From Streptomyces chilikensis (GTDB lineage: Bacteria; Actinomycetota; Actinomycetes; Streptomycetales; Streptomycetaceae): DNA of 64,000 bases. Below are positions 56,094 to 64,000 of this stretch, one piece after another; position 1 is the stretch's first letter, and each line of letters opens with the position of its first letter. A model generated the notes under the pieces. That model had not been told where the DNA came from, did no database searches, and saw only the letters and a program-made list of their open reading frames with translations. Made by a program: the position numbers and the translations under genes. The DNA is taken from positions 1-64,000 of the forward strand of contig NZ_LWCC02000155.1 in the NCBI RefSeq assembly GCF_001642695.1, read 5' to 3'.

Positions 56094-56122
56094 AAGATAA
56101 GTTTGCTCCGTAATGTTGTCAA
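56094..56122 (-). promoter_or_regulatory. Near-consensus promoter of the DoxX gene
   Basis: On the minus strand TTGACA (56122-56117) and TATCTT (56099-56094) are separated by 17 bases, a strong sigma-70-class match rarely seen here. GTTGTCAAC (56115-56123) overlaps the -35 and is a candidate TetR operator core. Confidence 0.7.
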
Positions 56123-56139
56123 CGGTAAGATCGCGCCCC

Positions 56140-56685
56140 ATGACCGATCGCCCCTACCACCACGGGAATCTGCGCCGGGTCGCGCTCGCCGCGACGGCTG
56201 AGGCCATCGAGGCGGGGGGCGGCCCCGCCGCCCTCAGCCTGCGCGAGGTCGCCCGCCGCGCCGGCGTCTCCCACGCGGCCTTCAAGCACCACTTCGGCTC
56301 CAAGCCCGGCCTGCTCACCGCGCTGGCGACGGAGGGCTACGACCTGCTCGCCGACGCCCTCGCCGCGGCGGGTGACGACCGCGTCGAGGCCGGCGTGGCG
56401 TACGTCCGGTTCGCGGCCGGGCACCCGGCCCATTTCGAGGTGATGTTCCAGCCCGGCCTGTACCACGCCGACGACCCGGGCCTCCGCGCGGCGGAGGAAC
56501 GGGCCGCCCGGGCGCTCACCGCGGTGCTCCCGGACTCGGCCGACCAGGACGCCAGACTGGCCGCCTGGTCGATCGTCCACGGCTTCGCCGGCCTGTGGCT
56601 GAGCGGGGCGCTGCCGGCGGACCCCGGCGCCGACGCGGGGGACGCCGCACGACCGGTCATCTCCCTGCTGACGCTCGCCCCGTGA
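56140..56685 (+). CDS. TetR/AcrR-family regulator, 181 aa
   Basis: The helix-turn-helix is LREVARRAGVSHAAFKHHFG at about 31-50, preceded by YHHGNLRRVALA. The C-terminal WHG-type domain contains GVAYVRFAAGHPAHFEVMF and WSIVHGFAGLWLSG. It is divergent from the DoxX gene and probably represses it, given the strong promoter in the spacer. ATG 56140 starts the conserved MTDRPYHHGNLR; the ribosome site is weak. Confidence 0.92.
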   Translation: MTDRPYHHGNLRRVALAATAEAIEAGGGPAALSLREVARRAGVSHAAFKHHFGSKPGLLTALATEGYDLLADALAAAGDDRVEAGVAYVRFAAGHPAHFEVMFQPGLYHADDPGLRAAEERAARALTAVLPDSADQDARLAAWSIVHGFAGLWLSGALPADPGADAGDAARPVISLLTLAP

Positions 56686-56717
56686 GCCCGGCCCGCGACG
56701 GCCGCCGCGACGGTTCG

Positions 56718-56741
56718 GGCGGCTCCGAATCCGGAGCCGCC
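56718..56741 (+). terminator. Terminator after the TetR gene
   Basis: A perfect 10-bp stem (56718-56727 with 56732-56741) carries an AATC loop, 33 bases past the stop. Confidence 0.75.
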
Positions 56742-56756
56742 GGTCGCGGTCCCGGG

Positions 56757-57119
56757 GTGACCGCGAGCCCGCCCGCCGAGATCGCCGAGGTGCTCGCGCC
56801 GGCCCTGAACGCGGACGGCCCGGTCCACGCCGCGCCCCGCGGGCAGGTCCCGCACCTCGGCGTGGGGGCGCGCCGCGCGTGCGGGTGCGGCACCATTCAC
56901 TTCGCGCTCGGCACCGGCGAGGCGGAGCCCGCGCCCACCGGCACCGGCACCGTCGTCACGGCCGCGGCGCGGTTGGCCACCGAGGCCGGTGAGCGCCCCG
57001 GGAAAGTTCCGCTCCTCACACGGGGCGGCTACCCGTCGTGGCTGGAGGCCTGCCCGTGGAGCGACGACAGCGAGGTGACGCCGCCCGCCGCGACCGGCCG
57101 GCTGCGGCACCGCCCCTGA
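56757..57119 (+). CDS. Hypothetical protein, 120 aa
   Basis: This is a small soluble protein with a CGCGTIHFALG motif and an ending SWLEACPWSDDSEVTPP, a pattern I associate with small conserved streptomycete hypotheticals. No function is known. The GTG at 56757 lies after the hairpin; a GTG at 56682 overlapping the TetR stop as GTGA is in frame and would add 25 residues crossing the hairpin. The start is unresolved. Confidence 0.55.
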   Translation: MTASPPAEIAEVLAPALNADGPVHAAPRGQVPHLGVGARRACGCGTIHFALGTGEAEPAPTGTGTVVTAAARLATEAGERPGKVPLLTRGGYPSWLEACPWSDDSEVTPPAATGRLRHRP

Positions 57120-57135
57120 TCCGTACGGCCGGCGC

Positions 57136-57561
57136 TCAGCACCGCTCGCGCACCCATGCCGGATCAGGATTGGTGTGCGCCCGCCCCGCCACGACAACGG
57201 TGGGCACCGTCTCGTCGCCGTCGTTGGCCGCTCGCACCTCCGCCGCTCCGTCCGGGTCACGCCAGATGTCGACCCAGTGCAGCCGACGGGCGCTGCGGCC
57301 CAGGCGGACGCGCAGGCGGAGGCAGTACGCGCAGCCCGGCCGCCAGAAGACGACCGGCCGGCCGTCGGCCGCGCTGCGGCGGTGCGCTTCCGCGGCGCTG
57401 ATCGACCGCGGGAAGACGAGAGGCGAGCTAGCGCCGGCGAGGAGCCCGAAGACCACCGCGAGCGTCACGGCGTCGCCGGGTTCCCCTCCGACGCACAGCG
57501 CGGTCGCGACGATTGAGCCGACGAGCACGAGGAGTGCCGGCAAGGTCCAGGGCCGTGACAT
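57136..57561 (-). CDS. Membrane-anchored mycoredoxin/glutaredoxin-like protein, 141 aa
   Basis: Two N-terminal helices (LPALLVLVGSIVATALC and LAVVFGLLAGASSPLVF) anchor the protein. The rest is a glutaredoxin-fold domain with active site CAYC in VVFWRPGCAYCLRLR and cis-Pro loop ETVPTVVV. Mycoredoxins reduce mycothiol-mixed disulfides in actinobacteria; membrane attachment is unusual and suggests service of membrane partners. The ATG has a weak upstream site. It follows the small membrane gene at 57690 on the same strand, 128 bases apart. Confidence 0.85.
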   Translation of the reverse strand: MSRPWTLPALLVLVGSIVATALCVGGEPGDAVTLAVVFGLLAGASSPLVFPRSISAAEAHRRSAADGRPVVFWRPGCAYCLRLRVRLGRSARRLHWVDIWRDPDGAAEVRAANDGDETVPTVVVAGRAHTNPDPAWVRERC

Positions 57562-57689
57562 GGAGCGGAGCCCAGCCGCAGGCCGGAGATTCGCCGTACG
57601 GGAGGGGGACGGCTCACGGCGGCCGGTCGCAGCACCCGGCGGACCTCCGCGGTCGTGCCCGGCCGGCGCGTACGGACGACCGGGCGCGG

Positions 57690-57857
57690 TCACCCCCGCC
57701 GCGTCGCGTCGCGCCGCAGGCGGACGATGCCGAACCATGCGGCGCCCAGCACGACCAGCAGCAGCGGCAGCGCACCGGGCTCGCCCTCCGTGACGATCAT
57801 GACCGTCATCAGGGCGAGTCCGGCCACGGTGATCGCCACCGGCACGACCGTCCTCAT
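57690..57857 (-). CDS. Small two-helix membrane protein, 55 aa
   Basis: The two predicted helices are VVPVAITVAGLALMTVMIV and LPLLLVVLGAAWFGIV, with a short loop and an Arg-rich cytoplasmic end. ATG 57857 follows AGGGAGG at about 9 bases. No family is recognised. It precedes the membrane mycoredoxin and could be in one operon. Confidence 0.6.
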   Translation of the reverse strand: MRTVVPVAITVAGLALMTVMIVTEGEPGALPLLLVVLGAAWFGIVRLRRDATRRG

Positions 57858-57919
57858 CCTCAACGCCCTCCCTGGCCGGACCACACGTGAACCCGGTCAC
57901 CGGAACCGGACGCTCGACA

Positions 57920-57947
57920 ATCGAATATCGACTGATACCTATCGAAT
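57920..57947. promoter_or_regulatory. Direct ATCGAAT repeats upstream of the small membrane gene
   Basis: ATCGAAT occurs at 57920-57926 and 57941-57947, 21 bases apart, that is, two helical turns, in an AT-rich patch between minus-strand genes. This is a typical arrangement for tandem regulator binding. Confidence 0.45.
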
Positions 57948-57967
57948 GTCAATAGCATCCGCTGTCG

Positions 57968-58717
57968 TCAACGTGCCTCCTCCAGAAGCTGCGGCCCGTT
58001 GCTGCGGGTGTTGTTCACGGCCGTGGAGACGGGGCGGGCGTTCAGGTTCCCGTCCGCGGGCCGGGTGAGCAGGGCGCGGAGGTGCTCGGTGTCGTCGTGG
58101 CGGGGGTCGAGCCACGCCTCGTAGTGGTCAAAGGTGAGGGCGAGCGGCATGCGGGGGTGGACGCGGCCGGCCGCGTCGGTGGCCTCGGTGGTGATGATCG
58201 TGCAGGTCAGCAGCCACGCGGCGGGGTCGTCCCGGTCCTTGACCTCCGGGTTCCGCCAGTACTCGTACAGGCCGGCGAGGGCCATCACCTGGCCGTCGGC
58301 GGGGTGGATGAAGTACGGCTGCTTGCGGACCTTGCCCGTGGCCTCGTCCTTCAGTTGCTGCCACTCGTAGAAGCCATCCGCCGGGAGCAGGCAGCGGCGG
58401 CGCGCGAAGGCGCGGCGGTAGGCCGGCTTCTCGTGCACGGTCTCCACCCGGGCGTTGATCATCCGGGAGCCGATCTTCGGGTCCTTCGCCCAGGAGGGGA
58501 CCAGACCCCATCGCGGCGTCCGCAGTTCCCTGCGCGCCGGCGCCTCGCCCTCCTCGTCCTCCTCCCCGCGGTCTGCCCGCTCGAGGACGGCGTAGACCTC
58601 GTTGGTGGGGGCGACGTTCCAGTTCTGCTCCAGCGTCTCCTCCGGGCTCCATCGCGCCACGTCGAAGATCCGGGTCAGTTCCTGAGGGCTACGGGTGGAG
58701 ACGTAACGGCCGCACAT
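57968..58717 (-). CDS. SRAP (YedK/HMCES-type) protein, 249 aa
   Basis: This is an SOS response-associated peptidase-family protein that cross-links to abasic sites in single-stranded DNA to shield them. The nucleophile Cys2 follows the start Met (MCGRYVS). WNVAPTNEVYAVL, RWGLVPSWAKDP, INARVETVHEKP and LLPADGFYEWQ are all conserved, and the late His lies in VHPRMPLAL. The length is normal with an acidic insertion (about 50-64). ATG 58717 is fixed by the essential Cys2. Confidence 0.93.
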   Translation of the reverse strand: MCGRYVSTRSPQELTRIFDVARWSPEETLEQNWNVAPTNEVYAVLERADRGEEDEEGEAPARRELRTPRWGLVPSWAKDPKIGSRMINARVETVHEKPAYRRAFARRRCLLPADGFYEWQQLKDEATGKVRKQPYFIHPADGQVMALAGLYEYWRNPEVKDRDDPAAWLLTCTIITTEATDAAGRVHPRMPLALTFDHYEAWLDPRHDDTEHLRALLTRPADGNLNARPVSTAVNNTRSNGPQLLEEAR

Positions 58718-58986
58718 GACTCCACTGTGGCACGGTCCGCCCCGGGAACGGTGGCGGCGTTCCGGGACGGCCGCGGCCGGGCGCCGCGGCGCGGGTGTCC
58801 GCGCGGGCCCGGATGCGGGCCGCACGGCGCGGCAGGACAATGGAAGGGCGCGCGGGCGGTCGTCCGCCCCGCGCCGACATTTCGAGCGCGAACGGCCGTC
58901 GCGCCACGAGCCCGCTTCCCCAGCCGGACATCGCGTGCACCTCTGTCCGTCCGCTGCTCGTGGACTCCCGACCGAGGTGTTGCATC

Positions 58987-60420
58987 ATGGCCACGACCGA
59001 CACCGGCGGCATCACCGGCGCCATGGGCGCGTGGGACCGGGCCGCGCTGGAGAAGCTGCGCGAGACGATGCGGGGCGAGGTGGTCGCCCCCGGGGACACG
59101 GATTACGACGAGGCGCGCAGCGTCTACAACGCGATGATCGACAGACACCCGGCCGCGGTCGCGCGGTGCGTGGACGTCGGCGACGTGCGGACGGTGCTGT
59201 CGCTGGCCCGGGACACCGGCGCGGAGCTCACCGTGCGCGGCGGCGGACACAGCGGGCCGGGCCTGGGCGTCGCCGACGGCGCGGTCACGCTCGACCTGTC
59301 GCCGATGCGCTGGGTCAGGGTGGATCCGCAGGCGCGCACCGCACAGGTGGGCGGTGGCAGCCAACTCGGCGACCTCGACCACGCGGCCCACACGTTCGGC
59401 CTGGGCCTGCCGTCCGGGATCAACTCGACCACCGGGGTGAGCGGCCTGACCCTGGGGGGCGGACACGGCCATCTCACCCGCAGGTTCGGCCTGACCATCG
59501 ACAGCCTGCTCTCCGCCGACGTGGTGCTCGCCGACGGTTCGTTCGTGACCGCCTCCGAAGACGAACACCCGGACCTGTTCTGGGCGTTGCGGGGCGGCGG
59601 CGGCAACTTCGGAGTGGTCACCGGGTTCACCTTCCGGCTGCACCAGGTGGACACGGTGACGGTCGGCCTGACGGCGTGGCCCGTCGACCGCGTCTCCGAC
59701 GTGCTGCGCTGGTACCGCGAGTTCCTGCCGGCCGCGCCGGAGGAACTCAGCGGCTTCTACGCCGCGATGACCGTGCCGCCCGGCCCGCCCTTCCCCGAGG
59801 AGATGTACGGGCGGACCGTGTCCGCGGTGGTGTGGTGCTGGTCCGGGGAGCAGGAGGGCGACCGCCTGGACCGGTTGCTCGCCGCCGTGGACGAACCGGC
59901 GCCCCCGGCCTTCCACTTCACCGCCCCCATGCCGCTGCCCGCCCTGCAGAGCATGTTCGACGCCCTGCTGCCCAAGGGCCTGCAGTGGTACTGGAGGGGT
60001 GACTTCTTCGACGGCGTCCCCGACGCCGCCGTGGAACTGCACCAGCGGTTCGGGCAGGACATCCCCACGGACCTGTCGACGATGCACCTCTACCCGGTCG
60101 ACGGCGCGGCCCACCGGGTGGGCGCCGACGACACCGCCTGGGCCTACCGGGACGCCGTCTGGTCCGCCGTGTACGCCGGCATCGACCCCGACCCGGCCAA
60201 CGCGGGCGCGTTGCGGCGGTGGTGCACGGACTACTGGGAGGCGCTGCACCCGTACTCGATGGGCGGCGGCTACGTGAACTTCATCGGCGAGCACGAGGGG
60301 ACGGAGCGGGTGCGGGCGACGTACCGGAGCCACTACGACCGGCTGGCCGCGGTGAAGCACGCCTACGACCCGGAGAACCTCTTCCACCGGAACCAGAACG
60401 TCGCGCCCGCGGCGGCGTAG
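58987..60420 (+). CDS. BBE-type FAD-linked oxidoreductase, 477 aa
   Basis: This is a berberine-bridge-enzyme-like flavoprotein. The FAD domain has VRGGGHSGPGLG with the His that binds FAD covalently, SGLTLGGGHGHLTRRFGL, and FWALRGGGGNFGVVTGF. The usual second attachment Cys (GCPTVG-like) is replaced by His in GGGHGHLT, so attachment should be mono-covalent. The BBE tail ends in PENLFHRNQN. There is no signal peptide. ATG 58987 is preceded only by a GAGGTG-like site. Substrates of such enzymes are sugars or natural products; this one is unknown. Confidence 0.9.
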   Translation: MATTDTGGITGAMGAWDRAALEKLRETMRGEVVAPGDTDYDEARSVYNAMIDRHPAAVARCVDVGDVRTVLSLARDTGAELTVRGGGHSGPGLGVADGAVTLDLSPMRWVRVDPQARTAQVGGGSQLGDLDHAAHTFGLGLPSGINSTTGVSGLTLGGGHGHLTRRFGLTIDSLLSADVVLADGSFVTASEDEHPDLFWALRGGGGNFGVVTGFTFRLHQVDTVTVGLTAWPVDRVSDVLRWYREFLPAAPEELSGFYAAMTVPPGPPFPEEMYGRTVSAVVWCWSGEQEGDRLDRLLAAVDEPAPPAFHFTAPMPLPALQSMFDALLPKGLQWYWRGDFFDGVPDAAVELHQRFGQDIPTDLSTMHLYPVDGAAHRVGADDTAWAYRDAVWSAVYAGIDPDPANAGALRRWCTDYWEALHPYSMGGGYVNFIGEHEGTERVRATYRSHYDRLAAVKHAYDPENLFHRNQNVAPAAA

Positions 60421-60453
60421 GCACGCCGCCCGGGACGCCGGTCCGCCCGCCGG

Positions 60454-60966
60454 TCACTCCGCCAGCGGCTGGATGGCCAGCTTGAACTCGGCGAAGGTCA
60501 GGTTGATCGGGGTTCCGGCGTTGTGGGTGACCCGGACGGCGAGGGGCACACCGGGGTTGCAGACGATGCCCCAGACCTTCGTCCAGTACTCGCCGCCGAC
60601 GGTGGGGGCCCTGTGCTCGGTCGCCGTGGTGTCCACGGGACCGGCCAGTTCCAGCGGGTCGCGGGCGAACTGGTCGCGGTACTCCGTGGCCCCGGTGGGC
60701 TCGGCCCACTGCAGCATGGCGTACAGATGCCCCCACCCGCGCACGGTCGGCCAGATCAGGCCCGACCGGTCGTCGCTCGCCCAGTCGGTCACGGTGCGGC
60801 CGTCGGGCTGCACGGCCTGGTGCATGCCGTGCGGGTCGGTGGATTCCGCGGAACCGAACGGGAACCGGACGACCTGGTAGGCGGTGCCCGGCTGGACGGA
60901 CTGCGGGACGCTCGTCTTCAGCGAGCACAGGTGGATACCGGGGTGCGGCTGCGTGCTGGTGGTCAA
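60454..60966 (-). CDS. Hypothetical protein, 170 aa, TTG start
   Basis: This is soluble and beta-rich with Trp-rich segments (GYHL-free; notable WPTVRGWGHLYAMLQWAEP and WTKVWGIVCNPGVP). No signal peptide and no recognised family. The TTG at 60966 follows GGGAG at 6 bases and is the best start; no ATG or GTG precedes the conserved-looking MTTST-equivalent region. It is monocistronic and convergent with the flavoenzyme. Confidence 0.72.
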   Translation of the reverse strand: MTTSTQPHPGIHLCSLKTSVPQSVQPGTAYQVVRFPFGSAESTDPHGMHQAVQPDGRTVTDWASDDRSGLIWPTVRGWGHLYAMLQWAEPTGATEYRDQFARDPLELAGPVDTTATEHRAPTVGGEYWTKVWGIVCNPGVPLAVRVTHNAGTPINLTFAEFKLAIQPLAE

Positions 60967-61228
60967 GGCTGGCTCCCGTTCGCTGGACGATGGCTCGCTC
61001 CGGCCCTTCGCCGGGCCGACCGCCCGGCCTCACAGACGTTATGGGCCGCCACCGTCCGTGCCAACGGGGCGGACCGGGCGGGAAGTTCCGTTCGCGGTCG
61101 TGGAGAGGCGTGCCGTCCCGGCGCGCGCGCCGGTTCCCGGGACGGGCGGGGCCGGGGCCGGACGCGCTCGGGGACGACGCCGGCGCCGGTGTCCGCGCCG
61201 GTGGCACGGACGGTGGCCCGCGCTTCGC

Positions 61229-61894
61229 TCACGCCGGGCCGCACCTGCGGCGCAGGATTTCCACACCGTCGCCCCGGAGGTCGTCGCAGTGGACCGCGCG
61301 GCCGGTCATCGCCATCGTCAGGGCCAGTGTCGGGCCCTTCACCACCGGCCCGGCGCCGGTGGTGAAGGGGCCGTCGTCGGCGACCAGCCGCAGTCCGCCG
61401 ATGCGCCCCTTGGCCATGACCACGAGGTCGGAGCCGGAGTAGTACCGGGCGACCTCGGTGACGGTCTCGATCGGGTGGTCGTGCCGGATCCCCAGCGGGC
61501 GTCTGATGTCCTCGCCGTGCACGACGGTCTCGCCCAGCATCGCCACGGCGGGGAGGGGCGGTTTGGTGGTGCTCGGGACCGCCCTTCGGAACCGGTCGAG
61601 GGTCGCGGCCGGGGTGGCGCCCAGTTGTTCGGCCAGTCGCACGGACACCTGCTTGTCGAAGTCGAACCGGCAGCGGATCACTCCGGCCAGCCAGCGCACG
61701 GCATTGAGGCTCGCGCCGGCGGTGAGGTGGGCGAGGACCTCGCGGACCGTCAGCCCCGCGCAGAGCGACGGGGTGGCCCATCCTTCGTCGGTCAGGTCCG
61801 CGAGGTCGGCCGCCAGGGCCGCGCGTTCGGCGTGTATCGAGGGCCAGACTCCGCTGCCGCGGTTGCGGCCGGCGGTGGGTTCGGGGGCGGTCAT
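61229..61894 (-). CDS. Maleylpyruvate-isomerase-family (DinB-like) protein, 221 aa
   Basis: The TIGR03083/MDMPI-type pattern is visible: LCAGLTVREVLAHLTAGASL supplies a metal His, and LGETVVHGEDIRRPLGI supplies the HxED metal site. Such proteins are mycothiol-dependent isomerases or transferases in actinobacteria. The C-terminal region DGPFTTGAGPVVKGPTLAL includes a remarkable near-palindrome in the DNA. The ATG at 61894 follows AGGAGCCCTCCCC. Confidence 0.86.
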   Translation of the reverse strand: MTAPEPTAGRNRGSGVWPSIHAERAALAADLADLTDEGWATPSLCAGLTVREVLAHLTAGASLNAVRWLAGVIRCRFDFDKQVSVRLAEQLGATPAATLDRFRRAVPSTTKPPLPAVAMLGETVVHGEDIRRPLGIRHDHPIETVTEVARYYSGSDLVVMAKGRIGGLRLVADDGPFTTGAGPVVKGPTLALTMAMTGRAVHCDDLRGDGVEILRRRCGPA

Positions 61895-62093
61895 GGGGAG
61901 GGCTCCTGTCACGTGTCGTGCTCCACGGACCCGCCGGCCGCGGTCGCGGGCGACCTGCGGGAGTGAGGTCGATCATGGAGGAGACTCCGGCCGCGGGGAA
62001 AAGTGATCGCCCGGGGCGGTGCCCGCCGGAGCCGGCCAGGTCCCCCGCCGCGCTGTCGCGGCGGGGGACCTGGCCGCGCCTCGGCCGTCCCGC
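61895..62093. other. Spacer with the sulfatase terminator
   Basis: This 199-base spacer holds a 20-bp hairpin at its right side and probably the promoter of the upstream minus gene. No gene is seen. Confidence 0.6.
62033..62076 (-). terminator. 20-bp perfect terminator hairpin
   Basis: A perfect 20-bp stem (62033-62052 with 62057-62076) and a CTGT loop lie 17 bases past the sulfatase stop on the minus strand. Confidence 0.85.
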
Positions 62094-63503
62094 TCAGGAG
62101 GGGTACGGCAGCAGGTCCGCGTCGGTGGTCTCCCAGGCGGTCCTCAGGTCGGCCAGCAGTTCGGGGTGTTCCTTCGCCAGGTCGGCCTGCTCGCGCTGGT
62201 CGGCGGCCAGGTGGTACAGGTGGTCCCTGCCGGCCGTGTCCCGGTAGTACTTCCAGTCGCCGCGGCGCAGCGCCCGGTTGCCGCGGACCCGCCAGAACAG
62301 GTCGCGCCGGGGCGCCCGTTCGCCCCGCAGCAGGTAGCCGGCGAAGCTGTGGCCGTCGAGAGGGTAGGCCGGATCGGGCCGGGCGCCGCCCAGTTCCAGC
62401 AGCGTCGCCGTCCAGTCCGGGGAGTACACCGGCTCGTGGCTGACCTGGCGGGCGCTGATCCGGTCCGGCCAGCGGAGGATGGTCGGCACCCGGATGCCGC
62501 CCTCGAGGAGCTGCGCCTTGGCGCCGCTGAGCGGCCACTGGTAGGAGAAGCGCTCTCCGCCGTTGTCGCTGGCGAAGACGACGACCGTGTGGTCCTCCTG
62601 GCCGGAGCGCCGCAGCGCGTCGAGCACCTTGCCGACCGAGGCGTCGAGGTTCTCCACCATCTCCTTGTACTTCTCCACGGATCCGCCGTCGTCGTGCCTG
62701 AGGGCGCCCAGGACGTCGCCGGAACGGATCCGGTCGGCGATGCCGGCGGCGGCCTCCTCGTCCTTCTCGCCGGTCCAGGGCCAGTGCGGGGTGGTGAAGT
62801 TGAGGTTGAGCAGCCAGGGCCGCTCGTGCCTGCGGCCGATGTGGTCGACCGCGCGCTCGGTGAGGACGGTGGTGTAGTAGCGGAGGTCCTTGTAGGTGGC
62901 GTCGCCTTCGTAGAGGTCGTAGTCGCCGAGCTGGCCCAGCTTGGAGAAGTACTCGAGCGCGCCGCCGAAGTTGCCGAAGAACTCGTCCCATCCCGACTTG
63001 GTGGGGCTGTGGTCCGGCAGCCAGCCGCAGTGCCACTTGCCGATCAGCGCGGTGTCGTAACCGGCCTTCTTCAACAGGGACGCCAGGGTGGGGTGGTGGG
63101 GGTCCAGGCCCTGGGTCCGGTTGCCGATGGGCTCGGCCAGGCCGCCCTTCGTGCGGCCGGGGAAGCGGCCGGTGTAGAGGCTGAACCGCGTCGGGGAGCA
63201 GGTGGCCGACCCCGAGTAGGCGTCGGTGAAGCGCACCCCCTGGGCGGCGAGCCGGTCCAGGTGCGGCGTTCTGATGTGCGGGGCGCCGTACGAGGAGAGG
63301 TCGGCCCAGCCGAGGTCGTCGGCCAGGATGAACAGGATGTTGGGCCGCCTCCCGGAGCCGGAGCCGGGACGGGCGCGGAACGGCCGCTCGGCGGGGGAGC
63401 CCGCCGCCGGGGCGGCTTCGGCGGTGGCGGCGGTACCGGCGACGGCGCCGGCGGCGCCCGCTCCGACCAGACCGGTGAAGGCACGACGGGATATTTCGGG
63501 CAT
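62094..63503 (-). CDS. Tat-exported Cys-type sulfatase (arylsulfatase-like), 469 aa
   Basis: The twin-arginine signal SRRAFTGLVG precedes an alkaline-phosphatase-fold sulfatase. The formylglycine-forming motif CSPTR is at residues 102-106. Metal residues include Asp62 and Asp63 in ADDLGW and the later SDNGGE. GKWHCGW near 150 is the conserved KWH block. It requires a formylglycine-generating enzyme, not seen here. It may cleave sulfated sugars or other sulfate esters; the substrate is unknown. ATG 63503 follows GGAGGATTCCGC. Confidence 0.93.
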   Translation of the reverse strand: MPEISRRAFTGLVGAGAAGAVAGTAATAEAAPAAGSPAERPFRARPGSGSGRRPNILFILADDLGWADLSSYGAPHIRTPHLDRLAAQGVRFTDAYSGSATCSPTRFSLYTGRFPGRTKGGLAEPIGNRTQGLDPHHPTLASLLKKAGYDTALIGKWHCGWLPDHSPTKSGWDEFFGNFGGALEYFSKLGQLGDYDLYEGDATYKDLRYYTTVLTERAVDHIGRRHERPWLLNLNFTTPHWPWTGEKDEEAAAGIADRIRSGDVLGALRHDDGGSVEKYKEMVENLDASVGKVLDALRRSGQEDHTVVVFASDNGGERFSYQWPLSGAKAQLLEGGIRVPTILRWPDRISARQVSHEPVYSPDWTATLLELGGARPDPAYPLDGHSFAGYLLRGERAPRRDLFWRVRGNRALRRGDWKYYRDTAGRDHLYHLAADQREQADLAKEHPELLADLRTAWETTDADLLPYPS

Positions 63504-64000
63504 GCGGAATCCTCCGGAGGGCGCGCCCGTGGTGGTGGGCGCGTCAGGGTGAACGAGGTGGACGGGAGGGAACCGGGTGCGGCGGGGCGCACCGCGGCAA
63601 GGGGTGCCAAGGGCCGGCGCGTGACCGGAACGACGGGTACGACGGGACGCGGGCCTCAGGCCGGGTACGGAAGCCGCTTCAGGGACCCGCGTTCCCGGCG
63701 CCGGCACGCGGGGCGCCGGAGCGGGAAGCCCGGGAGCACCGGCAGCACGCCGGGACACCGCGGGCACGTCGTCCCGGCGGACGCCGGCGCGGCCGCCGGA
63801 CGCCCGCGGACGGGGCGTGCGGCACCGCGGCGGGGAAACGGGAGAGGGGCCCGGAAATCAGTGACGGATGGTCAGCGACAGATGGCGCTGGACTGGCGGC
63901 ACAGGTCGACGTGTCGCCGCGCGACGAGCGCGACGAGCGCCTGCGGATGATCGGCGACGGGCCTCATGGGCGGGGACGATGCCAGGGGACGGCGGGCGGG
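63504..64000. other. Window-end spacer
   Basis: No convincing gene is seen. Open frames on both strands lack ribosome sites and family resemblance. This region presumably contains the sulfatase promoter. Confidence 0.5.

Noticed and set aside
62019-63950. 643-codon plus-strand frame opposite the sulfatase
   Set aside because: It is the antisense shadow of a clearly recognised sulfatase gene, with Gly/Val/Arg-rich composition typical of high-GC shadows.

Overview
The window is high-GC actinobacterial DNA, almost certainly from a Streptomyces chromosome. The support is very high third-position GC, GTG and TTG starts behind GGAGG-type sites, Tat and Sec-secreted hydrolases, mycoredoxin and mycothiol-type families, a Scr1/DUF5753-type remnant, and the bioF/bioBAD and pcaFIJ arrangements. 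I could not run database searches. Family names rest on motifs read in the translations. I found no rRNA, tRNA, CRISPR array or complete insertion sequence.

Layout. (1) 1-10.4 kb: an orphan hypothetical protein, an F420-type oxidoreductase, a run of secreted degradative enzymes (streptogrisin-type protease, GH64 beta-1,3-glucanase behind a LacI/CebR-like operator, PHB-depolymerase-type esterase with FN3), a DinB protein, an MFS exporter behind a MarR-like palindrome, and argG with an apparently leaderless promoter. (2) 10.5-15 kb: a DrrAB-type ABC exporter divergent from a TetR regulator and a GDSL hydrolase. (3) 15-21.5 kb: a five-gene branched-chain-amino-acid-type ABC importer divergent from a PucR/CdaR-type regulator. 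(4) 21.7-24.4 kb: two secreted cell-wall proteins with peptidoglycan-binding repeats, translationally coupled.

(5) 24.7-33.1 kb: an accessory island, less GC-rich at third positions than its flanks. It holds a RapA/HepA-like SNF2 ATPase (1,186 aa) convergent with an Hsp70-like ATPase, and upstream of that a 728-aa coiled-coil protein whose C-terminus looks GrpE-like. A frameshifted DUF4352-like gene heads the minus-strand group. Strong hairpins lie at both edges. This is the best candidate for an undescribed chaperone-plus-translocase system, possibly defensive.

(6) 33.1-40.5 kb: DUF1330 protein, M6 metalloprotease, LeuE exporter, and a pcaFIJ operon divergent from a LysR gene. (7) 40.6-44 kb: a VWA-type protein overlapping an ARPP-2-like protein, then a flavodoxin-fold reductase. 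(8) 44.1-48.9 kb: biotin genes, bioF divergent from bioB-bioA-bioD. (9) 48.9-57.9 kb: an accessory-rich stretch with a GNAT enzyme, a second VWA protein, a SpoIIE-type phosphatase, a DUF1963 protein, a probable phosphorothioate-recognising HNH restriction enzyme divergent from a GIY-YIG protein, a decayed DUF5753 regulator, a DoxX/TetR pair, and a membrane-anchored mycoredoxin. (10) 58-64 kb: an SRAP (YedK/HMCES-type) protein, a BBE-type flavoenzyme, a hypothetical protein, a maleylpyruvate-isomerase-family protein, and a Tat-exported Cys-type sulfatase.

Most genes sit as single units or short operons ended by perfect GC-rich hairpins, many of which I could place to the base.
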